Shown here: positions 1 to 9,960 of the stretch, piece after piece
Numbering within the stretch: position 1 is the stretch's first letter
Layout: each line of letters opens with the position of its first letter
NCBI RefSeq assembly: GCF_002419965.1
Contig: NZ_DIHC01000039.1
Coordinates: forward strand, 8,052 to 72,051
Source: Pseudomonas sp. UBA5706
Lineage (GTDB): Bacteria; Pseudomonadota; Gammaproteobacteria; Pseudomonadales; Pseudomonadaceae
Reading direction: 5' to 3'
DNA length: 64,000 nt
Translations under genes and position numbers: made by a program
Notes under the pieces: model-generated
Told to the model about the DNA's origin: nothing
Database searches by the model: none
The model's input: the letters and a program-made list of their open reading frames with translations, nothing else

Positions 1-270
1 GGCGTAGGAGCGCAGCTTGCTCGCGATCTGGCGCGAAGCGGCAGCCAACCCTGAACATGCGCAGTACCTGAAACAAAGCGGTTGTCCGGTTTTACTGCTG
101 CGGCGCAGCAGATCGCGAACAAGCTACGCGCCTACGGCCTTAGGCCAGAATCAAAAGCGCCAAAATCAAAGCAGGCTGCGGTAGACGTCGATCCGCTTCT
201 GCCGAAGGCGTAGGAGCAAGCTTGCTCGCGATCTGGCGCGAAGCGGCAGCAAGAATTGCGGCATGACGGG
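1..270. repeat. REP/REPIN palindromic repeats downstream of chpC
   Basis: A GTAGGAGC...GCTTGCTCGCGATCTG element at about 3-35 is matched by its inverted partner at about 105-142, which makes a REPIN-like pair. A third half-element lies at about 208-250. The same family recurs at 22960-23130, 58408-58500 and in the tandem array at 18366-19637. The stretch holds no convincing gene; it lies 3' of chpC and may help end that transcript. Confidence 0.8.
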
Positions 271-275
271 GCCTG

Positions 276-767
276 TCAAATCCCCGGCCCCACTCCCTGC
301 GCCCATCCCGAATCCACCAGCCATTGCTCCAGTGCCACAAGATCCGGGATTCGTGCCACGGTCTCGCCCACTTGCACCGCCGCCAGCTCCAGCTCGGCGA
401 GCGGCACGTCGACGTAGCTCAGTTGGCTGTCGAGCTTGCATGAACGCGGGATGCCTTGCGTGAGCAGGGCGATGAATTTCAGGTCAGGTCGTTCACCCAG
501 TGCATTGAGGACCACGATCCGCGCTCGGCCGCCCACCAGTGCCCGGCTGCCGCAAGCGGCTTCGAAGCTGAGCAGCGGCAGGCTGCGGTGGCGCCAGTTG
601 ATCGGCCCCAGGTACCACTGCGGCGCGGCGGGGTCGGCGATGCTGTCCTGATAGTCGATCAATTCCGCGACAGCCACATTGGGCAGCAGCAAATGCCGGT
701 CACTCAAGGGAATCAGCAGTCCGGTGAGACTGGTCAGGCGCGTGGTTTGGGTAGTGGTATCAGACAT
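276..767 (-). CDS. chpC: CheW-like chemotaxis protein ChpC
   Basis: Protein of 163 residues with a single CheW-like fold (the TGLLIPLSDRHLLLPNVAVAEL region, then a GPINWRHRSLPLLSFE segment). CheW adaptors couple receptors to the histidine kinase at the inner membrane. Its start codon overlaps the last 8 bases of chpA, so the two are translationally linked. In P. aeruginosa chpC closes the pil-chp cluster, as here, but chpB, which normally lies between chpA and chpC, is absent. Assignment rests on the fold and position; ChpC is much less conserved than PilI. Confidence 0.88.
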   Translation of the reverse strand: MSDTTTQTTRLTSLTGLLIPLSDRHLLLPNVAVAELIDYQDSIADPAAPQWYLGPINWRHRSLPLLSFEAACGSRALVGGRARIVVLNALGERPDLKFIALLTQGIPRSCKLDSQLSYVDVPLAELELAAVQVGETVARIPDLVALEQWLVDSGWAQGVGPGI

Positions 768-3700
768 GCGCGTGACTCCAGTGGGCGACGCTTTCCAGCA
801 GCGCCGCTTCCTGATACGGCTTGCTCATGTAGTCGTTCACCCCTAGCGCCATGGCGCGGTCGCGATGTTTTTGGCCTGAGCGGGACGTGATCATGATGAT
901 TGGCAGGTGTTTTAGCGCTTCGTCTTCACGTACTTTGCTCACCACTTCAAAACCGTCCATGCGCGGCATTTCGATGTCCAGCAACATTACGTCCGGGGTG
1001 TGTTCTTGCAGCAGCGCCATGGCGTCTACCCCATCCTTGGCAGTCAACACGTTCATACCGTTTCGCTCCAAAAGACGCCCTGTGACCTTACGCACCGTGA
1101 TCGAGTCGTCTACCACCAGCACCAGCAGCGGTCGCGCCTGCTCAACTTCGACGTAACGCGGTGGCACCTGCCCGGACATCTGCATCGCCAGTATTCGCGC
1201 GTGCAGGCGACGAATGTGCGCAAACAGATCAAGAATCAGCACCACGCGGCCATCCCCTAGAATGGTCGCCCCGGAGATCCCCTTCACCGCGGCGAACTGC
1301 GGGCCAAGGTTCTTCACCACGATTTCCCGCGAACCGGCCAACGCATCCACCTGCACCGCCACCCACTGGTCATGCACATGAACCAGCAGCACAGGCAGCG
1401 GTTGAGTCTGGCCGCTCAACCTGGGCGGTTGGCCGTTGTTGAGCAATTCGCCCAGATAGCGCAGTTCATAGGAGCGCCCGCCATACTGATAGCGTGGCGA
1501 CAGGGCTTGATAGCAAGCTTCCAGCTCACTGGGCATAACGCGGACAATGCCTTCGACGCTGTTCAAAGGCACGGCATATTGCTCTTCGCCGCACTGGACC
1601 ATGAGCGCCCGGTTGACCGACACCGAAAACGGCAGACGAATCCGGAAACGCGCGCCCTGCCCCGATTTGGAGTCGATGATCATCGACCCGCCCAGTTCCT
1701 TGACCTCCGCGTGCACGACATCCATGCCCACGCCGCGCCCGGAAATCTGGGTGATGGTTTCGGCGGTAGAAAAACCGGCCTGCAAGATGAACTGCAGGGT
1801 GTCGTGCTCGCTCAGTTCGGCGTCAGGGCCAATCAGGCCACGCTTGATCGCCTTGCGTCGCACGGCTTCGAAATCCACTCCGGCACCGTCATCGCTCATT
1901 TCAATCACGATGTCGCCACCCTCATGGGCCAGGCTCAGCGTAATGTGCCCCGCTTGCGGCTTGCCCGCTGCGACGCGTTTTTCAGTGCTTTCCAGGCCGT
2001 GGTCGATAGCATTGCGCAGCATGTGTTCCAGAGGCGCGACCATGCGTTCCAGCACGTTGCGATCCATTTCACCTTCGGCGTTGACCACGTCGAAGGTGAC
2101 CTTTTTGTGCAGCTCGCCCGACACTTGCCGCACGATCCTGCGCAGGCGCGGGACCATACGCTCGAAGGGCACCATGCGCGTACGCATCAGGCTTTCCTGA
2201 ATCTCGGTGTTGACCCGTGCCTGTTGCAGCAGCAGGGTCTGAGCCTCATGGGCACGAGTGTCGAGGGTTTCCTTAAGGTCCATCAGATCGGAGGCAGACT
2301 CGAACAACGCCCGGGACAATTGTTGGAGCTGGGAGTGACGGTCCATTTCCAGAGGGTCGAACTCTTCATAACCCAAGCGCTCGGTCTGATGATCGCGGCT
2401 GAGGATCCGGCCCTGCGTCTCGATGTCCAGGCGCCGCAGTTGATCGCGCATCCGCTCGATGGTGGTTTCCATCTCGGCAAGGTTGACCTGCGCGTCGCTG
2501 ACCTGCTGTTCGATGCGGCCCCGAAAGATCGAGGTTTCGCCCGCCAGATTGACCAGATCCTCCAGTTGCTCGGCGGGCACCTTGACCATTTCCGGCCCGG
2601 CGCGCTCGGCGTCGGCATCCGGCGTTGCGCAAGCCGGGTCGGGGTCGGGGCCAGGCGGCGCCGCAGGGGCAGTGGCAATGGCAGTGGCAGTGGGTTGCGC
2701 AGGCTTGGCGACGATTTCCTGGATACCCCCCGACGACGAATAGCGGGTGATGCTGTCGATCAGAAGCGCCGGATTGGGCAACGGCGCGTAACCGCGAACG
2801 GCATCGACCATGTCGGCCAGCATGTCGTGGCCGCTTTGTAGCAGCCCGTTGAGCAGCGCACTGTTTTTCAAGTGCCCGGACGCAAGGCCTTCGTACAACG
2901 ATTCCAACTCATGGGCCAGGTCGCCAATAGGGGCGATTTCTACCATCCGCGCCCCGCCCTTGAGGGTGTGCAGGTCGCGCAGCAGGTTCTCCACCTCCAC
3001 GGTGTTGTGCGCATCGGCCTGCCAGCGCACCAGCGCAGCGCTCGAGCTTTCGATGATGTCGTCGGCTTCTTCGAGGAAGATCTCCAGCAACTCGGGGTCG
3101 CGCTCATCCAGGGGCTGAATCATCGATTCGACGTTACGCAGCCCGCCTTCAGAAACGGGCATGCTCGCGCCCGTTTGGCGCAAGGCGCGAATTGAGTCGA
3201 TCAACGCGTCGGGGGACGTCAGTTCAGTGCGGTTCTGCAACTGTTCGAGCATCATCGCCAAGTGATCATGGCTGCGCATCAGCAAATCGGCCAGCGCAGG
3301 TGTGTGGCCGCAGCGGCGGTCAATCAAGCCTTCGTAAAGCGATTCCAGCTCATGCCCAAGGTCGCCAATCGGACCGATCTCGGCCATACGCGCGCCGCCC
3401 TTGAGGGTGTGCAAATCACGTTGCAGCGACGACAGCGGCAGCGGATTTTCCGGGTCGTCCAGCCAGCGCTGCAAGGCCTGGCCTGCACTGTCGAGGATAT
3501 CGACCGCCTCCTCTAGAAAGATATCGACGATCTCCTGATCGATATCGTCCGAGGGCGGCGGGGTCGGCTCAGGTTCAAAGTCGAGGCTTTCAGTGGCCTG
3601 GCTCAACTCCGTGACACGGGTCGCCAACCCTCCATCGCTTTTGATCAGCCCCATCGCGCCTGGGTCCAGCGCTTGATCAAGCAACTCACGCAACGCCTGC

Positions 3701-6700
3701 ACACGCGCCGGGCATGGCTCGACCTGCTGCCCGGCCGCCACCTGATCGAGCATGTTGATCAGTGCTTCGTGGGCATTTTCCGCTTCATCGAAAAACCGCT
3801 CGCTGATCGCAAGACTGCTCTCCTCCACTGCGCCATACAGATCGAGCAGCGCTTCGCACAACTGATCAACCTGAGACAGATTGGCCATGTGCGCCCCGTG
3901 GCTGAGCAAGGTCAGCTCATCGAGCAGCGCATTGAGTTCCTGACGCTCGCGCGGATGCCGCCGCCAGCGTTTGAGCAGGTTTTCTGCGTCCAGCAGGATG
4001 TCCATGCCTTCGGCTAAGAAGCTAGCCATCAGCTGCGGATTGCGGCGTATGCGCTGCCCGTTGTCACCGGCGCTAAAAGCGGCGGCCATGCGCCGGTCAA
4101 GCAGTTCATGAGCAGCGGCGATGAGCTGCGAGGCGCCCTCGATCGGCATCAGCGGATCGACTTCCAGTTGCGTCAGCCCTTGTTGAAAAAGCGGCTCGGC
4201 CGCACATAGCAGGTCGATCTCCGCCTGACCCACGGCAATCAGGTTAGTCTTTAACTCGCGCACCAACTGATCCAGCGGGCTCGCCAGCTCCGCCATCGGC
4301 AACACACCGGCCATGTAGGCGCTGCCCTTGAGGGTGTGCAGCGCACGCAGCAAATCATCGCTGAAGGAAGGTGACGGATCTTGCCGTGCTGCATCGAGGT
4401 AGCGATTGAGCACGTGCAGATGGGCTTGGGCTTCCTGACGGAAGATTTCCAGCAGTTGAGGGTCGAAGCCTTCGTTTTCAGCTTGCGTGTGCGCAGCAGG
4501 CACCGGGTGCGCAAGTTCGTCGCTGTTTGCCTGGGCCAATGCATGGGCGCGAGCGGCCAGTTCGTCCACGTCGTCGCGCTGACGTTGAACGTCTTCGGAA
4601 AAATCACGAATCACGTCAGGCAGCAGCGCCAGCACATCCTGTAACACTTGCTGAACCTGCGCATTCGGCTCGACGCTGCCCTCCAGTACGCGGTTGAGCA
4701 GGTTTTCCACCGACCAGGCCAGTTCTGCGAGTACTAACGCGCGAACCATGCGCCCGCTGCCCTTGAGGGTGTGAAAGGCGCGCCGGATCTCGCCCAGCGC
4801 CGTGAGGTTGCCGGTGTCGGCCAGCCAGCGCGGCAGGTATTCGAGCAGGGCGCCGATCACCTCATCGGTCTCCTCCAGAAACACATCGCGCAATTCGTCG
4901 TCGACCGTTTGCTCACCCTTGGGTGGTGGCAGCAAGCTGGCAGGCACGTGACGCGCAGGAGGATTGACGGCTGACAACGGGCTGGCCAGCACGTGGGCAA
5001 TACTCGGGTTAAGGCTGGCACTGGCCAGCGCCTGCTGCTCGCGCAACGCGTCAAGCTCTTCCTGGCTGATGACCTCATCAAGAACCGGTACCTCAATGGC
5101 ATCGGCAGCCGGGGAGTAACCGAGTTTGGCCAGGCTGTCCTGCGCCAGATCAAGCACATGCTCACCCGGCGCCTCCGGGTCTTCGGCCATACGCTCCAGG
5201 TAATACTCAATGCCGATGATGACGTCGGCCAGATGGTCCAGCTGCGACCAGGCCGGACGCTCCCCACCCTTCAGGAGATGCTCGACGATGTATTCGTTGC
5301 AGGCCGCCAGCAAGCCGGAAGCCCTGGACAGCGGGATCATCGCCAATGCGCCACGCACCTGTATCAATTGCTCGGACACCGGCGCCAGACGCTGGTGGTC
5401 GAGCTCGCCATCGATGTAATCGTCGATCACGTCCTTGGCCTGTTGCAGCACGACGCGGGCTTCCTTGATCACCAACTGATGAATCTGACTCAAGTCGGTG
5501 GTCGGCAAGCGACTTTCTTCGGGGCTGCTCTGATCGACTGTTCCCGCCATGCCCGCCAGGGTCGACTCCACATAAAGCAAGGCGCCTGCAACATCCATCA
5601 ATGTCGAGTCGCTGGGTTCGCGCTGGCCTTGGGACAGCCCCTGGACCACCGCCAGTTGGTCGATGATGACCTTGCGCGGCTGCCCGAAACCCAGAACCGC
5701 CAAGGTATCGGCGATCTGCCGAAGCGGCGGCAGCAGCGCGTTGAGTTCGCTGACATGCTGCCGATCGCCACGCACGAAAACGTCCAGCCGCTCCTTGGTG
5801 CGTACCAGTTCTTCGCAGAGTGCGATGATCACCGAGCGCATGGCGTCGCGATCCGGCCCTTCCATGCTTGAGCGCTCTTCATTGACCAGCGTGCTTTCCG
5901 GCAGCGCGTCCGCCAGTGCGTATTGATCCTTCAATTGCATCATCCTCTGGGCCTGGCTGTCGGATTTGGCGATATAGAACAGCAGGCTTTTGAGCAACTC
6001 ATCCGGCGCTGGCTGATTGATGCCTGCAATGCCTTGTTCCAACAGGCGCTTAAGCTCCTTGTCGGCCTCCTTGAACAGGCTGCGTAGCGCCGGGCTGTTG
6101 GTGAAGTTGCCGCCGGCCATGGTCTCGACCAGCGCCGAGGCGATACGCCACAGCGGCTCCAGCGGTGCGTCCTTGCACAGCACTTCAAGCCGCGCAAACA
6201 CCTTGCTCATGTAACCGAGCTGCGTCTGCATATCCTGCTCACGCAACAGCCCGACCAACGCGGCTTGCAGGGTCTGACGCAACTTGCGCAGCTTTGCTGG
6301 CAGTTGCAGGTCATCACGCTCGGCCAGAGCCCGAGCATCGAGTGCGGGGAGCGACAGCAGCTGCGGCGCAAACAGGCTGGTTTCCGAGAGCAGGCTTTCC
6401 CCACGCGCGCTGCGCAGGTCGTTGAGCAAGGGCAGCACCACCAACGGCAGGTCACGGCGGGCCAAATGCACGCGGTCCAGATAGGCTGGTAATTGGCTCA
6501 TCGCCTGATTGAGCAACTGAATGGCTTCACTTTTGCGAACCACATGTCCCTGCTGCAAGGCCAGCGCCAGCTGTTCGATTTCCTCGGCAAACAGGGCCGC
6601 GCCGTAGAACTCGATCATCTGCAGGCTGCCATGAACCTGATGAATGAGGTCCAGACAGGTTTGCATCGCAGCAGGCTCGAGAGGACGCGCAACGAAGGCG

Positions 6701-6786
6701 TCCAGCGCCTGCCGGGCCTGCTTGAAGGTTTCGGCTATTTCGCCCTTGACCCATTCCAGGGCCACGTAGTCGTGACGGTCAGGCAT
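760..6786 (-). CDS. chpA: Hybrid chemosensory histidine kinase ChpA (PilL) for type IV pili
   Basis: Protein of 2008 residues. It is a CheA-type kinase that phosphorylates PilG and PilH to control pilus extension, retraction and cAMP. Four canonical HTLKG phosphotransfer motifs are visible, with His at about 672, 817, 1126 and 1273. An N-terminal Hpt-like helix carries QVHGSL (His about 52), and degenerate Hpt-like segments lie between. The dimerisation and ATPase region has the N-box LRNAIDHG near residue 1590. A CheW-like domain and a C-terminal receiver follow (DDS at its start, phosphoacceptor Asp about 1937 in LLDIEMPRMDG). The P. aeruginosa protein is longer (about 2470 residues, from memory). 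A GGAG ribosome site precedes the ATG. Confidence 0.95.
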   Translation of the reverse strand: MPDRHDYVALEWVKGEIAETFKQARQALDAFVARPLEPAAMQTCLDLIHQVHGSLQMIEFYGAALFAEEIEQLALALQQGHVVRKSEAIQLLNQAMSQLPAYLDRVHLARRDLPLVVLPLLNDLRSARGESLLSETSLFAPQLLSLPALDARALAERDDLQLPAKLRKLRQTLQAALVGLLREQDMQTQLGYMSKVFARLEVLCKDAPLEPLWRIASALVETMAGGNFTNSPALRSLFKEADKELKRLLEQGIAGINQPAPDELLKSLLFYIAKSDSQAQRMMQLKDQYALADALPESTLVNEERSSMEGPDRDAMRSVIIALCEELVRTKERLDVFVRGDRQHVSELNALLPPLRQIADTLAVLGFGQPRKVIIDQLAVVQGLSQGQREPSDSTLMDVAGALLYVESTLAGMAGTVDQSSPEESRLPTTDLSQIHQLVIKEARVVLQQAKDVIDDYIDGELDHQRLAPVSEQLIQVRGALAMIPLSRASGLLAACNEYIVEHLLKGGERPAWSQLDHLADVIIGIEYYLERMAEDPEAPGEHVLDLAQDSLAKLGYSPAADAIEVPVLDEVISQEELDALREQQALASASLNPSIAHVLASPLSAVNPPARHVPASLLPPPKGEQTVDDELRDVFLEETDEVIGALLEYLPRWLADTGNLTALGEIRRAFHTLKGSGRMVRALVLAELAWSVENLLNRVLEGSVEPNAQVQQVLQDVLALLPDVIRDFSEDVQRQRDDVDELAARAHALAQANSDELAHPVPAAHTQAENEGFDPQLLEIFRQEAQAHLHVLNRYLDAARQDPSPSFSDDLLRALHTLKGSAYMAGVLPMAELASPLDQLVRELKTNLIAVGQAEIDLLCAAEPLFQQGLTQLEVDPLMPIEGASQLIAAAHELLDRRMAAAFSAGDNGQRIRRNPQLMASFLAEGMDILLDAENLLKRWRRHPRERQELNALLDELTLLSHGAHMANLSQVDQLCEALLDLYGAVEESSLAISERFFDEAENAHEALINMLDQVAAGQQVEPCPARVQALRELLDQALDPGAMGLIKSDGGLATRVTELSQATESLDFEPEPTPPPSDDIDQEIVDIFLEEAVDILDSAGQALQRWLDDPENPLPLSSLQRDLHTLKGGARMAEIGPIGDLGHELESLYEGLIDRRCGHTPALADLLMRSHDHLAMMLEQLQNRTELTSPDALIDSIRALRQTGASMPVSEGGLRNVESMIQPLDERDPELLEIFLEEADDIIESSSAALVRWQADAHNTVEVENLLRDLHTLKGGARMVEIAPIGDLAHELESLYEGLASGHLKNSALLNGLLQSGHDMLADMVDAVRGYAPLPNPALLIDSITRYSSSGGIQEIVAKPAQPTATAIATAPAAPPGPDPDPACATPDADAERAGPEMVKVPAEQLEDLVNLAGETSIFRGRIEQQVSDAQVNLAEMETTIERMRDQLRRLDIETQGRILSRDHQTERLGYEEFDPLEMDRHSQLQQLSRALFESASDLMDLKETLDTRAHEAQTLLLQQARVNTEIQESLMRTRMVPFERMVPRLRRIVRQVSGELHKKVTFDVVNAEGEMDRNVLERMVAPLEHMLRNAIDHGLESTEKRVAAGKPQAGHITLSLAHEGGDIVIEMSDDGAGVDFEAVRRKAIKRGLIGPDAELSEHDTLQFILQAGFSTAETITQISGRGVGMDVVHAEVKELGGSMIIDSKSGQGARFRIRLPFSVSVNRALMVQCGEEQYAVPLNSVEGIVRVMPSELEACYQALSPRYQYGGRSYELRYLGELLNNGQPPRLSGQTQPLPVLLVHVHDQWVAVQVDALAGSREIVVKNLGPQFAAVKGISGATILGDGRVVLILDLFAHIRRLHARILAMQMSGQVPPRYVEVEQARPLLVLVVDDSITVRKVTGRLLERNGMNVLTAKDGVDAMALLQEHTPDVMLLDIEMPRMDGFEVVSKVREDEALKHLPIIMITSRSGQKHRDRAMALGVNDYMSKPYQEAALLESVAHWSHAHV

Positions 6787-6822
6787 GGTGGCTCCGGTTG
6801 CCCAAGTCTTGTGACCTGTCGA

Positions 6823-8865
6823 TCAATGCTGATCCCGTGAAGCCGGCAGTGTAAAACCGGACACCGAGCGACGCATCTCGCTGGCCATTTTTGCCAGGTT
6901 GCCCATGCTCTGCGCAGTGGCCGCCGTGCCCGAGGTGGTTTGGGTGGTGGTCTGCTGGATCACGGTCATGGTCGCGGAAATCTGCTGACCCAATGCCGCC
7001 TGCTGCTGAGCGGCGTTGGTAATGCTCTCGACCAGCGCCGCGAGCACCTTGGAGACCCCTTCGATTTCTTCCAGGGCGACACCTGCATCCTGCGCCAGTC
7101 GAGCACCCCGTACCACCTCCGTGGTGGTCTGCTCCATCGAGATGACTGCTTCGTTGGTGTCATTTTGAATGGCGCGGACCAGCGTCTCGATCTGCTTGGT
7201 CGCCGACGAAGAACGCTCGGCCAGACGTTGCACCTCGTCTGCAACCACGGCGAAGCCACGGCCGGCATCGCCGGCCATGGACGCCTGAATCGCCGCATTG
7301 AGGGCAAGAATGTTGGTCTGGTCGGCAATATCGTCGATCAGGCTAACGATGTCGCCAATCTCCTGTGAGGATTCGCCGAGCCGTTTGATGCGCTTGGAGG
7401 TGTCCTGAATCTGCTCGCGGATGTTGTCCATGCCGTTGATGGTGTTGTGCACCACCTCATTACCCTTATTGGCAATCGCCACGGAGCGCTCGGCAACCGC
7501 CACCGACTCCGATGCGTTGGCCGATACCTGCTCGACGGAACGGGACATGTCATTGACTGCATTCGACGCCGCGGCGATTTGCAACGCCTGATGCTCGGAA
7601 GCTGCCGCCAGTTGGGTCGCGGTGGTCTGGGTATCCTTGACCGCGCCAAAAACCTGTTCGGCGGTCAGGTTGATGGTCGCGACCAGTTCGCGCAACTGAT
7701 CGATGGAGTAGTTGATGGAGTCGGCGATAGCACCGGTGAAATCTTCGGTCACGGAAGCGGCCACGGTCAGATCGCCATCGGCCAGGTCTTCGATCTCGTC
7801 GAGCAGGCGCATGATCGCGGTCTGGTTGCGCTCGTTCTTCTCGGCGGTTTCGCGCAGCTGGCGATTGGTTTCCCGAACCATCACCAGACCGATCAGGATG
7901 ATCGAGGCCAGTGCCAGCAAACCCAGCACGTAACCTAAGTAGGTATTGGTAGTTCGACCACCGGCCAGGTGCTCGAAACTGTTGGCCAGCACCGACGCCT
8001 CGTCAAGCAGGGTCTGGGAGAGGGTAAAGATGCTACCTGCGGATTCACGAACATCCAGCAGTTCCGGCGAGGTTTCCAGAATCTCGTCGACCGATCCCGA
8101 CACGAACTGGAACAACTCGGAAATCTCGGCCAGTCGCGCACGCGCGTCGCGGTCTTCGACCTGGGTGATCTTCAGGGTCGGATTGCCCTCGAGCATGCCA
8201 TTGAGTACACGACCGAACTGGCTGGCGTCCCGACCAAACGCGTCGGCCGCCTGAACCGCTGTTTCGTCGCCCGAGAGCACGGTATTGACCGCGCCGAGAA
8301 TCCGCTCGGCCAACAATGACTGACGCTGAGCGAGCGCCACCTGGCTGGCGGGTGCACGGGTTTGCAAAAGGATGTCGACGACTTTTTCCGATTCCACCTG
8401 CAGTTGCGGAATGGTCTCGGCCAGGGTTGCCGCGACCTGATGCAGGGACAGCACTGTCTGTTCGCGTGCCAGGATGACATCGGTGCTTTTGCGCAGGTTT
8501 TCCCAATCGTTCTGCACCGCTTTGAGCTCGTCGGCGACCCCCGCAGGCGCGGCGGGCAGGCCCGTGCTCTTGTCGCCCTTTTTCAAGTAACTCCAGCGCG
8601 TGTCGAAATCGTTGCGTGCATCGGCCAACAGTTTAAATGCTGCAGCTTTGCCGGCGGCGGCTTCGGTCGCGTTTTTGGCGATCCGCTGGGACAACACGCG
8701 CAACTCCCCAGCGTGGCCGATGTACTGCTTGTCGTAGTTGGACTGCGTGCTCAAATACGCAAAGTTGACGAACAGCAGCATGATGAAAACGATCAGGCCG
8801 ACGAACAGCGCGATGATTTGCGAGCGGCTGCGCACGCCTTCCAGTGACTTGCCGGTATTACTCAT
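6823..8865 (-). CDS. pilJ: Methyl-accepting chemotaxis protein PilJ
   Basis: Protein of 680 residues, the transmembrane receptor of the Chp system. A first membrane helix lies at about 15-38 and a second at about 310-330. They flank a periplasmic region containing two helical PilJ-type sensor modules (the RVLSQRIAKNA and RQSLLAERILGAVN repeats). After a HAMP-like linker the cytoplasmic coiled coil contains the conserved signalling tip (ADQTNILALNAAIQASMAG). Starts at ATG behind GGAGCCC. Stops 36 bases before chpA; in P. aeruginosa the CheR-type methyltransferase gene pilK occupies this gap, and it is missing here. Confidence 0.95.
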   Translation of the reverse strand: MSNTGKSLEGVRSRSQIIALFVGLIVFIMLLFVNFAYLSTQSNYDKQYIGHAGELRVLSQRIAKNATEAAAGKAAAFKLLADARNDFDTRWSYLKKGDKSTGLPAAPAGVADELKAVQNDWENLRKSTDVILAREQTVLSLHQVAATLAETIPQLQVESEKVVDILLQTRAPASQVALAQRQSLLAERILGAVNTVLSGDETAVQAADAFGRDASQFGRVLNGMLEGNPTLKITQVEDRDARARLAEISELFQFVSGSVDEILETSPELLDVRESAGSIFTLSQTLLDEASVLANSFEHLAGGRTTNTYLGYVLGLLALASIILIGLVMVRETNRQLRETAEKNERNQTAIMRLLDEIEDLADGDLTVAASVTEDFTGAIADSINYSIDQLRELVATINLTAEQVFGAVKDTQTTATQLAAASEHQALQIAAASNAVNDMSRSVEQVSANASESVAVAERSVAIANKGNEVVHNTINGMDNIREQIQDTSKRIKRLGESSQEIGDIVSLIDDIADQTNILALNAAIQASMAGDAGRGFAVVADEVQRLAERSSSATKQIETLVRAIQNDTNEAVISMEQTTTEVVRGARLAQDAGVALEEIEGVSKVLAALVESITNAAQQQAALGQQISATMTVIQQTTTQTTSGTAATAQSMGNLAKMASEMRRSVSGFTLPASRDQH

Positions 8866-8993
8866 GTCTCAGGGCTCCGCCTGATGTTGGGTTTGGGTCA
8901 AGGCGGCATGTACACGACGACCCACTGCAGGGGTTGGCGCCCGCCGCGCGCCCGCCAGGACGACGGACGCCTTCGCAGTTTTGCCAGACACTA

Positions 8994-9533
8994 TTAAAGT
9001 GCGACATCCATGAAACCCTGCGACTGCACAAGGACTCTGGGGCTGAAAACCCGCCACGCCTGCTCGCGCAGGAAGCGGCCTTGAATGTAAGGGGTCATAT
9101 CGGAGTCGCTGTCCTCGGGCGAGTGAGGCATCAAACTGCGCTCGTTGAAATGCTGCATGCCCAGCACTTCATCCACCAGCAGACCGGCGAAGACATCCTG
9201 ATGATCGATGACCAGCACCCGCCGTTGCTTGCGCAAGGGCGATGACTCGTGGCCGAAGAAAGCGTAAAGATCCATGATCGGCAGCAATCGGCCACGCAGG
9301 TTGGCGATGCCCCGGACCCAGGGTTTCACCCCCGGCAGTGGGGCATAGCGTGGCTCGTGAAGGATTTCATCGACTTCGCCCATGGGCGCAACGTAAAAAC
9401 GCTCGCCCATGCGAAAGCCAATGCCGCTCCAGCCTTGTTGCCGGGTTTCCTGCAAGGGCAGTCCGGCAGCCAGCGAGCGGCACCGCTGATCGATGTCGAG
9501 CAGCAGCTGAAAGGCGGTTTTCGACTGAGCCAT
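8994..9533 (-). CDS. pilI: CheW-like adaptor PilI
   Basis: Protein of 179 residues with one CheW domain (GFRMGERFYVAPMGEVDEIL, then GVKPWVRGIANLRGRLLPIMDL). It links PilJ to ChpA at the membrane array. It lies between pilH (16 bases upstream) and pilJ (128 bases downstream) in the order known for the pil-chp cluster. The LRGRLLP segment is the typical CheW signature. No strong ribosome site is seen before the ATG, so translation may depend on coupling to pilH. Confidence 0.93.
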   Translation of the reverse strand: MAQSKTAFQLLLDIDQRCRSLAAGLPLQETRQQGWSGIGFRMGERFYVAPMGEVDEILHEPRYAPLPGVKPWVRGIANLRGRLLPIMDLYAFFGHESSPLRKQRRVLVIDHQDVFAGLLVDEVLGMQHFNERSLMPHSPEDSDSDMTPYIQGRFLREQAWRVFSPRVLVQSQGFMDVAL

Positions 9534-9549
9534 GAATACTGGCCGGCGC

Positions 9550-9915
9550 TCAGCCCGCCAGAACCGCGTTCAGGGTTTTCATGAGGGTTTCTTCGTCCAC
9601 CGGCTTGGTTAGATAATCCCGCGCACCTTGGCGCTTGCCCCAGACCTTGTCGGTTTCCTGGTCCTTGGTGGTGATCATGATCACCGGGATCATGTTGGTG
9701 TCGGCATCCTTGGTCAGTTGCCGGGTCGCCTGGAAGCCATTAAGGCCGGGCATGACGATGTCCATCAGCACTGCATCGGGCTTTTCCTGACGCGCCAGGG
9801 CCACGCCATCAGCACCGTTTTCCGCCTTGAGGACTTGATGGCCGTGCTTTTCCAGCATCCCGGTCAGCTTGTACATTTCGGTCGGCGAATCATCGACGAT
9901 CAGAATTCGAGCCAT
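9550..9915 (-). CDS. pilH: Response regulator PilH
   Basis: Single-domain CheY-like receiver of 121 residues with the acidic pair D8/D9, phosphoacceptor D52 in VLMDIVMPG, a Thr in the MITTKD segment and the conserved Lys in YLTKPVDEE. In P. aeruginosa PilH opposes PilG and is thought to favour pilus retraction or act as a phosphate sink for ChpA. It has no output domain. Start chosen at ATG behind a GGGGAAG ribosome site; length matches the family. Confidence 0.95.
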   Translation of the reverse strand: MARILIVDDSPTEMYKLTGMLEKHGHQVLKAENGADGVALARQEKPDAVLMDIVMPGLNGFQATRQLTKDADTNMIPVIMITTKDQETDKVWGKRQGARDYLTKPVDEETLMKTLNAVLAG

Positions 9916-9960
9916 GGTGCTTCCCCATAGAAACCGCCGTCCTTCAACTCAGGAGCGGCA

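Noticed and set aside
1372..2841. Long plus-strand open frame (489 codons) across chpA
   Set aside because: It lies antisense to the Hpt/kinase part of chpA, whose domains are unmistakable; GC-rich DNA yields such shadows, and the product shows no family motif.
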